A stretch of 36,134 nt of DNA from a virus, in the IMG/VR virus record IMGVR_UViG_3300044817_000011, positions 1-36,134 of that record. One strand, 5' to 3'. How positions within the stretch are numbered: position 1 is the first letter of the stretch; every line of letters begins with the position of its first letter. The notes under the pieces are model-generated. The model did no database searches. It was not told the DNA's origin and saw nothing but the letters and a program-made list of their open reading frames with translations. Both the position numbers and the translations under genes were made by a program. Shown here piece by piece: positions 24,065 to 29,503 of the stretch.

Positions 24065-24365
24065 TATTAACCTCCGGTGGTTCAGGTAATGACATCCAGT
24101 GCGTGGCATTGTAGGATTTATTATCGTGGCTATAAAATCTGTGAGATGAGAATTTATCACCTAAATAAATACCAAAAGTTGTTGGCACTCTATTTTCTCC
24201 TAATGAACAAAATAGTATTTCTTGTCCTGTAAATGGGACATCATTATTAACATAAATCCATCCAGATCTCTTTGCGCATGAGTAGCAATCTTCGCAAATA
24301 TGTCCATTGATATAAACCCACGGAGTCGAATCTTGATTGCATAGCTCACAAGCTTCTAGGCTCAT
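24057..24365 (-). CDS. Zinc motif fused to DUF551-like domain, 102 aa
   Basis: Residues 6-30 hold five Cys (positions 6, 9, 24, 27, 30) arranged as two CxxC-type knuckles, a probable zinc ribbon. Residues 34-100 show the DUF551 pattern (GWIYVNNDVP, then ATHWMSLPEPPEV). The fusion of a zinc module with DUF551 hints that both act in one process. It follows the secreted-protein gene by a few bases. No function is established for DUF551. Confidence 0.7.
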   Translation of the reverse strand: MSLEACELCNQDSTPWVYINGHICEDCYSCAKRSGWIYVNNDVPFTGQEILFCSLGENRVPTTFGIYLGDKFSSHRFYSHDNKSYNATHWMSLPEPPEVNSD

Positions 24366-24368
24366 TAA

Positions 24369-25019
24369 TTACGACTTATCAATCATCTTCGCGAGCTTAA
24401 TCATATTTTCCATAATACCTTTGTTTAATTTTACATTGGCGCACTCAATCTTGTGATCATAGACAGAATCTTTGTTATCTACATCCCAGCTTAAAGTATA
24501 TAAAAATCCTGCACTGTCATTGCCTTCAATGGAACTGAACGAAGGTTTGTTATTCACTATATGTTTGAGATAGCTGCTATCAGCTTTGATATAAACGTAC
24601 CTCTCAAATGAATAAGAACAAGTGCCTAATAGTTGGTCTTGGAAAAATGTTCTTATACCTGTCCAGCCTTCATTGTACGAACCAATAGGCGCATATGAAA
24701 AAATCTTATCTTTTAGAATTACTGGTTCAGTATAAGGGACAGAAAGTTTTATTTCTGATAGGTTAGATTTTAAATGTGTGTCTGCCTTATTTTTTGTAGA
24801 TGAAAAGTATTTTTTTTCATTATGTGAATTTTTTGGCAAATTTAAAAAATAATTTATATACCTATCTTGTTCTTTAGTGCTGATGTATTCATCTTCTGCT
24901 TTTAATGTCTTACTTTCAGTAACTTCAACATGAAACCCTTTTAGATTTTTGTCAAAATGACTAGGTTCAGCATTAACAATTAAAGGCATTGCTATTAAAC
25001 TCAAAAATATTTTTTTCAT
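24369..25019 (-). CDS. Secreted protein of unknown function, 216 aa
   Basis: ATG 25019 has AAGGATAATATA upstream and begins a signal peptide, MKKIFLSLIAMPLIVNA, with likely cleavage before EPS. The longer frame upstream overlaps the neighbouring gene and would hide the signal. The mature part is Lys/Ser/Tyr-rich with a beta-prone middle, and two Cys (in LLGTCSYSF and HKIECANV) may form a disulfide in the periplasm. No lipobox is present. It pairs with the next upstream gene, also secreted. A lysogenic-conversion or superinfection-exclusion role is possible but not shown. Confidence 0.7.
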   Translation of the reverse strand: MKKIFLSLIAMPLIVNAEPSHFDKNLKGFHVEVTESKTLKAEDEYISTKEQDRYINYFLNLPKNSHNEKKYFSSTKNKADTHLKSNLSEIKLSVPYTEPVILKDKIFSYAPIGSYNEGWTGIRTFFQDQLLGTCSYSFERYVYIKADSSYLKHIVNNKPSFSSIEGNDSAGFLYTLSWDVDNKDSVYDHKIECANVKLNKGIMENMIKLAKMIDKS

Positions 25020-25029
25020 TATATTATCC

Positions 25030-25410
25030 TTATCTATCCCACCAACCATCATAAATACTACAATCAACTGCTCTAGTAGTATCTGCTATAAACAACTTAC
25101 CTTTCCTATCTTTCATCCAATGTGTTCCATAAACAATCCAATTTTTAGTTCCTGCACCTTCACCCCAATGAACAGCAGCTGATCTCCATGTAGATCGCAT
25201 CTTATCTTCTACTTGATGCCTGTCTTGATCAAATCCTGTTTGTGGATCATGTCCACTAGTTACATTTAACATATGATCTCTTGTACCGTCCCAGCTAATT
25301 GATTCATTGTTGCCACAATTAGCCCTTGAATGATGTGTTAGGCCATTAAATCCGGCTAAGACCGATCCGCTAATTGTTACTCCCAGTAAAAATACACCAA
25401 TCTTTTTCAT
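25030..25410 (-). CDS. Small secreted protein, 126 aa
   Basis: AAGGGTAAGTA precedes the ATG. The N-terminus MKKIGVFLLGVTISGSVLA is a clear signal peptide, with cleavage before GFNG. The mature part holds His/Trp-rich segments (LTHHSRANCGNNESISWDG, then WRSAAVHWGEG and YGTHWMKD) and two Cys that could pair. The style reminds me of secreted proteins in Legionella-like hosts, but this is only an impression. It is transcribed with the 216-residue secreted gene, ten bases downstream, so the two may act together in the envelope. Confidence 0.7.
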   Translation of the reverse strand: MKKIGVFLLGVTISGSVLAGFNGLTHHSRANCGNNESISWDGTRDHMLNVTSGHDPQTGFDQDRHQVEDKMRSTWRSAAVHWGEGAGTKNWIVYGTHWMKDRKGKLFIADTTRAVDCSIYDGWWDR

Positions 25411-25427
25411 TACTTACCCTTATAGTT

Positions 25428-25610
25428 TTATTTTAATTGTGCTCTTTCATTCCAATCTTTTGCTGAATTACTTGGATCTTCATGCCACCCACATTGTTCT
25501 ATACATTCATTGGAACATCTCACCCAAAATAATTTTACATTTAATTTTATAGATTCCATTACTTTTGGTTGTGCTCCACAAAATGGGCAACCTTTTAATA
25601 TCTCTGACAT
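25428..25610 (-). CDS. Lar-like zinc-ribbon protein, 60 aa
   Basis: The product has KGCPFCGAQPKV at residues 6-17, a second Cys group (CSNECIEQCGW) and an AKDWNERA end. This is the CPFCG...C..C...WNxR layout and length of Lar-type proteins. The founding Lar protein of the Rac prophage modifies type I restriction, but most relatives are untested. AAAAGGATTTTAA precedes the start. It is the first gene after the tRNA-like gene in the leftward direction. Confidence 0.7.
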   Translation of the reverse strand: MSEILKGCPFCGAQPKVMESIKLNVKLFWVRCSNECIEQCGWHEDPSNSAKDWNERAQLK

Positions 25611-25627
25611 TTAAAATCCTTTTAAAT

Positions 25628-25734
25628 TGGTGGCAGCCAGTACGATTCGAACGTACGATTTAGAGCGTATAGAGCCATGTCTCACGCGCCTATCTATTCA
25701 TGGTTCAGGTTTCAGCCTCTCACCCATGGCTGCC
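25628..25734 (-). tRNA. Divergent tRNA-like gene (8-bp acceptor, encoded CCA)
   Basis: Read leftward, GGCAGCCA pairs perfectly with TGGCTGCC (8 bp) and is followed by A and an encoded CCA. A T-arm (GTACG, loop TTCGAAT, CGTAC) abuts the acceptor. A Ser/Sec-style D-arm follows it: TG, then GGT, then GAGAGGCTGAA, then ACC. The remaining 45 or so bases do not fold as a normal anticodon arm. CCATG can pair with CATGG around a 19-base loop, or GCGTGAG with CTC...ACGC as a long variable arm. I cannot assign an anticodon. Length (107) is long for a tRNA. It may be a decayed class II or Sec-like tRNA, or a tRNA mimic. Confidence 0.55.
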
Positions 25735-25746
25735 ATAAAGTGTGAC

Positions 25747-25779
25747 AAAACTATCACACAATTTTCATGTGATAGTTTT
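25747..25779. terminator. Perfect 12-bp bidirectional terminator
   Basis: AAAACTATCACA and TGTGATAGTTTT pair perfectly around nine bases, giving an A-run on one side and a T-run on the other in both directions. It lies just after the SSB-like gene and before the tRNA-like gene, so it would divide the leftward operon and process or isolate the tRNA-like RNA. Confidence 0.8.
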
Positions 25780-25787
25780 AGTACAAC

Positions 25788-26264
25788 TTAAAATGGTAGG
25801 TCACAATCAGAAAATTCATCTTTAGGCTCTGGCGTATTGCCCGAAAGATCAACCTTCCCTGCACCCGAATCTGTCATCACATAATCTTTTACAGCATTTT
25901 TGTCTGCGTACATCCCACCATTTGGGTTTGGTTGACCTGCTTGGATGATTATGTGCGCTTTGCCTGTACGTCCTTCACACTGCATAACATCGAAGCTTCC
26001 TGATTGATATTCCTTATCAAGACCAACGGTGTCACAGAAATGTTTTATCTTATAAACCATTGAGGTAATACTGACAAGATAATCGAAAACAATATGTTCC
26101 TTTCCCTGTTTATCCCAAATAACGAGTTGTAACTCAATCATTTGGTTCCCAGATTTAGATGTTTTCTGCGTAGCCTTCATCACATTAAAATCATAGATTC
26201 CATCTTCTACCATGTTAAGCGCTTGTAGTTCTGACTCTGTCATCGGTGGAAATGAAAAACTCAT
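25788..26264 (-). CDS. SSB-like protein, DUF669-type, 158 aa
   Basis: The product resembles DUF669-type phage proteins that work beside Sak4-like recombinases. It has an early GIYDFNVMKATQKTSKSGNQMI stretch (strand-turn-strand with SGNxM), then VFDYLVS and FCDTVGL, and a closing acidic tail ending DCDLPF. That tail imitates the DDDIPF tip of SSB, which recruits repair proteins. It probably binds single-stranded DNA during replication and recombination. Its start overlaps the ATPase stop by four bases, so the two are made together. Confidence 0.75.
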   Translation of the reverse strand: MSFSFPPMTESELQALNMVEDGIYDFNVMKATQKTSKSGNQMIELQLVIWDKQGKEHIVFDYLVSITSMVYKIKHFCDTVGLDKEYQSGSFDVMQCEGRTGKAHIIIQAGQPNPNGGMYADKNAVKDYVMTDSGAGKVDLSGNTPEPKDEFSDCDLPF

Positions 26265-27142
26265 GCTGCTTCTCCTTGCAATAGTCTAGATTTAAAATTG
26301 TCGATACACTTTTGTACGTTCTCACCACTCATCTCGTCTAAGCTTTGAGCTTGTCCTTTGATAAGAATCTTTTGAACGGTTTCATCCGGAATTGATAATA
26401 CCTGAATCAGCCTTTTAACTTCAGTAATTTGATCAGGTGTTGCTAGCACCTCAGCGACTGATTCATCATCAAAAATACATGAACCAAATATACTTTTTAC
26501 CGTTTCATAACCATCGTTAAAATCAATTAATTCCCCCAGCTTGATTTGTGGATAGCGAGACTTTTCTACAAAAGCCTTTTTGCTACTGCCGTGCTGTCTT
26601 AGGTTTAAAACTGTTCCTAATGAGTAGGCCATTTTTTCATTGATGTCATAAGTCTTGCCAACTTCTTTCCCATCAATGAACCGAGTTTTTTCATGCGCAG
26701 TTACTATCACGTTCATATCCAGCCTAGATAGTAAAATGCCGAGATGAAGGGTTAGGCGCTTTGCTTTGGCAAGATTCGCACCAAACTCCGTCCCTTCAGA
26801 TCCCGCCGACTTCGCAGCTAGCCGGTCAGCTTCCAGGTTGGCCAGAAGACCACAAGGAAAGCTGAGGGAATCGATAACTAATGTTTTGTATTTGTGTTTT
26901 ACGGATAGAAGTTCTTTGACTTCTTTGATAATGTCTGTCAGCTCTCTAATGAGAACGTGATCACCATCATTATCGATAATCATTTTTACGAGGTGAGGAT
27001 AATTTGTTAAATTCTCACTATCGATGTAGTACACATTTGGAAACGAACAACAAAAATGTGTTTTACCCACTCCTGTATTTGCATATACCAGCGCTTTGAA
27101 CCGCGCTTTAGTTACTTCTGGTTTTCTACCTTTTAGAGCCAT
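26261..27142 (-). CDS. Sak4-like RecA-fold ATPase
   Basis: The 293-residue product has a P-loop at residues 21-28 (ANTGVGKT), a Walker B segment (KTLVIDSLSFP) near residue 90 and a NVIVTAHEKTR strand near residue 150. This matches phage AAA ATPases related to Sak4 recombinases, which anneal or exchange single strands with an SSB partner. The partner gene follows directly. The usual first Gly of the P-loop is Ala here; the GKT core is intact, so activity is likely. TAGGAGAAAACATC precedes the start. The role would be replication-linked recombination, perhaps also genome circularisation. Confidence 0.8.
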   Translation of the reverse strand: MALKGRKPEVTKARFKALVYANTGVGKTHFCCSFPNVYYIDSENLTNYPHLVKMIIDNDGDHVLIRELTDIIKEVKELLSVKHKYKTLVIDSLSFPCGLLANLEADRLAAKSAGSEGTEFGANLAKAKRLTLHLGILLSRLDMNVIVTAHEKTRFIDGKEVGKTYDINEKMAYSLGTVLNLRQHGSSKKAFVEKSRYPQIKLGELIDFNDGYETVKSIFGSCIFDDESVAEVLATPDQITEVKRLIQVLSIPDETVQKILIKGQAQSLDEMSGENVQKCIDNFKSRLLQGEAA

Positions 27143-27173
27143 GATGTTTTCTCCTAAAAATAAAATTAATTTT

Positions 27174-27350
27174 TTATCTGGAATCTCTTAAACAATCTGA
27201 GTGGCAATAGTTACTGCCTGCATTTGTGCATACTGATTCTGGTAACTCCTCGTCGTGTGCAAGCCCACACTCTTCTTTTATGTCGCAAAAATATTGATCG
27301 CATCCAACACATACGATCTTGCAATCGTTTTCACAGTTATCACTTTTCAT
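27174..27350 (-). CDS. Cys-rich microprotein, 58 aa
   Basis: TTAGGTGATTT precedes the ATG at 27350 and the frame ends 32 bases before the ATPase start. The product carries nine Cys, among them CENDCKIVCVGC, YFCDIKEECG and NYCHSDC, consistent with one or two zinc sites. It lies in the early leftward operon between a membrane microprotein and the ATPase. I do not know its family. Confidence 0.65.
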   Translation of the reverse strand: MKSDNCENDCKIVCVGCDQYFCDIKEECGLAHDEELPESVCTNAGSNYCHSDCLRDSR

Positions 27351-27357
27351 AAATCAC

Positions 27358-27474
27358 CTAATTTGTCGCTAAAATTAAAAGTACAAAAATCAGTGTTAGT
27401 GTTATGAGTGCCATCCTTTTTGATGGCTTTGCCCATGGGTTTAATCGTTCTTCCGCCGTGATAAAGTCTTTCAT
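27358..27474 (-). CDS. Single-span membrane microprotein, 38 aa
   Basis: The frame starts at ATG 27474, just after the stop of the 147-residue gene, with a weak ribosome site. A charged N-terminal half (MKDFITAEERLNPWAKPSKR) is followed by one hydrophobic helix (MALITLTLIFVLLILA). The predicted topology is N-in. Close packing in the operon supports translation. Small single-span phage proteins may act in exclusion or holin regulation; nothing here decides that. Confidence 0.55.
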   Translation of the reverse strand: MKDFITAEERLNPWAKPSKRMALITLTLIFVLLILATN

Positions 27475-27477
27475 TGG

Positions 27478-27921
27478 TTAGTTCCTAGAAATCCAGTAAA
27501 CTTCGCCATTATCTTCGTGACGTTCTCTTTGATAACCGCAATCGAATTTGCGTTCAGTGACATAGTCTTGATAAACGTCGTCTATGACTTCGTCGATCCA
27601 GTACTGCATCTCTTTCTCATATTCTCTGTAAGCGGCTTGTAATCGTGTGGGGTTTTGGATGAAATCTTCGTAGAGTTCCATGCAGTCAACTGCATAGCAA
27701 AGTAGGATTTTCTTTTCAGCGTCTGGTAGGTCTTTAGCTCTTAGATAATAGCCTTCGTCCATTTCGTCTGCATATTCTAAGACGCATTGGCGGGCAAACT
27801 CTAAAGCGAGATTGCGTTCGATATCGAACGGTGAAACGGACGTACGAGTATTGTTCAAGCCTTCTTCCTTGAAAGCATCTTGTTTTTGCGCAAACGAATG
27901 CGCTACACTGGCGATGGCCAT
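27478..27921 (-). CDS. First gene of the early leftward operon, 147 aa, unknown
   Basis: TAAGGAGTC precedes the ATG, and a strong promoter lies about 85 bases upstream, so this is the leading gene of the leftward transcript. The product is acidic and helical, with ERNLALEFARQCVLEYADEMDEGYY and a Tyr/Glu/Asp-rich body (QYWIDEVIDDVYQDYV). Its charge resembles DNA-mimic or inhibitor proteins, but that is only a compositional remark. I recognise no family. Confidence 0.65.
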   Translation of the reverse strand: MAIASVAHSFAQKQDAFKEEGLNNTRTSVSPFDIERNLALEFARQCVLEYADEMDEGYYLRAKDLPDAEKKILLCYAVDCMELYEDFIQNPTRLQAAYREYEKEMQYWIDEVIDDVYQDYVTERKFDCGYQRERHEDNGEVYWISRN

Positions 27922-27955
27922 AAATGACTCCTTAGACGGTTTACTTTTTGGTCAC

Positions 27956-27986
27956 GCTTAGAGGGTGTATCAGCACCCTTCTAAGC
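27956..27986 (-). other. Strong hairpin in the 5' leader of the early leftward transcript
   Basis: GCTTAGA-GGGTG pairs with CACCC-TCTAAGC (12 bp, one bulged T) around TATCAG. Without a T-run it is not a plain terminator. It falls close to the 5' end of the transcript from the 28004-28031 promoter and may protect the RNA or control expression. It also lies downstream of the RHH regulator gene and may help end that message. Confidence 0.5.
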
Positions 27987-28003
27987 ACCTAATTCATGTC
28001 TGC

Positions 28004-28031
28004 ATTATACCTACCTGCAATACCATTGCAA
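28004..28031 (-). promoter_or_regulatory. Early leftward promoter
   Basis: Read leftward, TTGCAA (28031-28026), a 16-base spacer and a perfect TATAAT (28009-28004) form a good sigma70 promoter facing the 147-residue gene and the recombination operon. It lies just after the RHH regulator stop and overlaps two regulator-like repeats. Confidence 0.65.
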
Positions 28032-28034
28032 TAC
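28016..28034. promoter_or_regulatory. Operator candidate: two direct TGCAATAC repeats
   Basis: TGCAATAC occurs at 28016-28023 and 28027-28034, one helical turn (11 bp) apart, overlapping the -35 and spacer of the leftward promoter. The CAATAC core also occurs on the other side of the adjacent RHH gene. RHH proteins often bind such phased direct repeats as tandem dimers. Confidence 0.5.
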
Positions 28035-28036
28035 AT

Positions 28037-28225
28037 TTATGAGAAAAACTTAATTAATTTTATTAACTCTTTTTCTGATGTATTTCTAACGAGTGTCTCA
28101 ATGATAAGTGATTTGGTTACCTTCACACTAGATACTTCATTGAGGTTTTCAACTAATGTGTTTAGTTTATCAACAGTTTCTTTGCTAAATCTGAAAGAAA
28201 TTGCTGGTCTTCGATTATCCGCCAT
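28037..28225 (-). CDS. Ribbon-helix-helix DNA-binding regulator, 62 aa
   Basis: The product begins with a strand-forming ISFRFSKETVDKLNTLVENL segment and continues with VTKSLIIETLVRN, the strand-helix-helix layout of Arc/CopG/MetJ-type dimers. At 62 residues it is only the DNA-binding domain. It is divergent from parA across a spacer holding repeated CAATAC/GTATTG motifs, and the same motif covers the leftward promoter at its other end. It is thus a candidate autoregulator and switch protein for the early operon. It could also be an antitoxin, but no toxin gene is adjacent. Confidence 0.7.
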   Translation of the reverse strand: MADNRRPAISFRFSKETVDKLNTLVENLNEVSSVKVTKSLIIETLVRNTSEKELIKLIKFFS

Positions 28226-28249
28226 TTAGTTTGGCCTTCCAGAAATTTT

Positions 28250-28329
28250 CAATACCTTAGTATATACATTTGTCTAGCAATACAAAAGGTTACTTTGTAG
28301 TGACAGCCTATTGTATTGGTTTAGTATTG
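28250..28329. promoter_or_regulatory. Operator candidates between RHH regulator and parA
   Basis: CAATAC occurs at 28250 and 28278, and its complement GTATTG at 28313 and 28324, the last two 11 bp apart. CAATACAA (28278-28285) and TTGTATTG (28311-28318) form an inverted repeat. A leftward TTGACA overlaps this region. The set probably controls the RHH gene and possibly parA. Confidence 0.45.
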
Positions 28330-28372
28330 TCAATTTGATTTAATTATGATATTCATAACTAGACGGTAAAGT

Positions 28373-28396
28373 GCGCATTTGCGCATTTCCGCATTT
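28373..28396. repeat. Upstream 8-bp repeat array, 3 units
   Basis: Three tandem 8-mers read GCGCATTT, GCGCATTT, CCGCATTT. They lie just before the parA start, where a ParA-system operator or centromere is expected. Both this array and the downstream one are preceded by TAAAGT. Confidence 0.85.
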
Positions 28397-28417
28397 TATT
28401 ACACAAGGATTTTTGAT

Positions 28418-29056
28418 ATGCCTATAGTATCATTCTTAAACCAAAAGGGCGGCGTTGGTAAGACCACTTTATGCGTTAATATTGCTCGTGATTTTAAACT
28501 GCGTGGTAAACGAACATTATTAGTTGATACAGACCCTCAAGGGTCTGCTCTGGATTGGCATGTCAGAAGTGATGGCGATTTAATTGATATGGTCTGCCTA
28601 TCAAAGCCAACTTTGAGTAAAGATGTTCCAAAGTTTGCACCTATGTATGATTGGATTTTTATTGACGGGATTGGGAAAATTGATGAAATGGCAAGCGCTG
28701 CAATTGCCTGTTCTGATGTGGTGTTAATTCCCGTTCATCCTTCCCCTTATGATATTTGGTCTACAAAAAAGATCATAGAACTTATAAAAGAAAGACAGAT
28801 CATCGCTTTTGATCAACCCAAGGCTAGTTTTATCGTGAGTATGCAAATTAACAATACGAACCTTTCAAAAGAAGTTAAAACTCAATTAGAAGAATATGGC
28901 TTTCCAGTTATGGAAGGTCGAACCTGTACTAGGGTTGCTTATGCTGAATGTTTACAAAAAGGGTCAACGATCCATGAATGGGATGATCAAAAAGCACTCA
29001 ATGAAATAAAACAATTGGCTCTAGAGATTGAGGGTTTAGCTAATGGTACTTCTTAA
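28418..29056 (+). CDS. parA: ParA-family partition ATPase
   Basis: The start is ATG 28418 (ACAAGGA upstream), giving 212 residues without an N-terminal HTH, as in short type Ib ParA/ParF proteins. Residues 9-17 hold the deviant Walker A QKGGVGKTT with the signature Lys at 10. VDTDPQGSALDW follows at 36-47, and WIFIDG near 79 is Walker B. PVHPSPYDIW at 105-114 is a typical ParF-like segment. It moves plasmid copies apart on the nucleoid, working with the RHH protein encoded next and the flanking repeats. Its 3' end overlaps the partner gene by 14 bases. Confidence 0.92.
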   Translation: MPIVSFLNQKGGVGKTTLCVNIARDFKLRGKRTLLVDTDPQGSALDWHVRSDGDLIDMVCLSKPTLSKDVPKFAPMYDWIFIDGIGKIDEMASAAIACSDVVLIPVHPSPYDIWSTKKIIELIKERQIIAFDQPKASFIVSMQINNTNLSKEVKTQLEEYGFPVMEGRTCTRVAYAECLQKGSTIHEWDDQKALNEIKQLALEIEGLANGTS

Positions 29057-29261
29057 AGCACCCTATGATGTTGAAGAGGATAAGAAGAAAAAATTAGATA
29101 AATTGAAAAAACAGATACGTTTTTCAAACGCAATTAAGTGCTCTGTGAAGATTCCCAGGAACACTTATCTCGATTTAAAGAAGAAATTATTCGAAGACAA
29201 CAATAAAAAGTTTCAGACGCTAATGATGGAACTCATTAATAATTATATGAAAAATGAATAA
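29043..29261 (+). CDS. ParG-like centromere-binding RHH protein, 72 aa
   Basis: The gene overlaps the end of parA, with GAGGG upstream. The product has a charged flexible N-terminus (about residues 1-30, Lys-rich) and a C-terminal strand-helix-helix (SNAIKCSVKIP, then FQTLMMELINNYM). This is the size and layout of ParG-type partners of short ParA proteins. It should bind the GCGCATTT arrays on both sides of the operon and activate ATP hydrolysis by ParA through its tail. The assignment rests on architecture and context. Confidence 0.75.
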   Translation: MVLLKAPYDVEEDKKKKLDKLKKQIRFSNAIKCSVKIPRNTYLDLKKKLFEDNNKKFQTLMMELINNYMKNE

Positions 29262-29268
29262 CTAAAGT

Positions 29269-29316
29269 GCGCATTTGCGCATTTGCGCATTTCCGCATTT
29301 GCGCATTTGCGCATTC
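29269..29316. repeat. Downstream 8-bp repeat array, 6 units (candidate centromere)
   Basis: Six tandem 8-mers occur: GCGCATTT three times, CCGCATTT, GCGCATTT, GCGCATTC. The array follows the ParG-like stop by seven bases and precedes the replication leader. It could be the partition centromere, replication iterons, or both. Confidence 0.88.
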
Positions 29317-29470
29317 TTTTAATAATCAAACACTTACGATTTTTTTTAGTTGACTTTTATTTCAGGTCAGCGCAGGATTTACATACGCTTTTCTCTCGCC
29401 AGGGATAAGCGAAAAGGTTAGCGGAACTAATTCGCTTTATGAAAAATTAATTTAGCTGTCATCACGGAAG
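29317..29470. promoter_or_regulatory. Replication leader region with hairpin
   Basis: TTGACT near 29352 may be a -35 box for repA, though no good -10 follows. At 29407-29437 AAGCGAA pairs with TTCGCTT, with an inner GTT/AAC pair around AGCGG, giving a bulged stem-loop. In IncFII plasmids such a loop is the target of a counter-transcript RNA controlling RepA. I see no coding frame of note here before the leader peptide. Confidence 0.4.
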
Positions 29471-29503
29471 ATGGCTAAACAAACAAAAGAGAGATTTTTA
29501 TGA
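29471..29503 (+). CDS. 10-codon leader peptide coupled to repA
   Basis: ATG at 29471 opens a short frame, MAKQTKERFL, whose TGA stop overlaps the repA ATG (ATGA at 29500-29503). The ribosome site (GGAAG) is too close to be ideal. IncFII plasmids use a leader peptide (Tap) with translation coupled to repA; the same layout here suggests comparable control. Confidence 0.45.
   Translation: MAKQTKERFL

Noticed and set aside
28367-28417. TTG start for ParA at 28379
   Set aside because: It would translate the repeat array; ATG 28418 has a ribosome site and gives the standard ParA N-terminus MPIVSFLNQKGG.
29269-29316. Possible CRISPR array
   Set aside because: Units are 8 bp and directly adjacent with no spacers. 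They fit partition or iteron repeats, and no cas genes are present.
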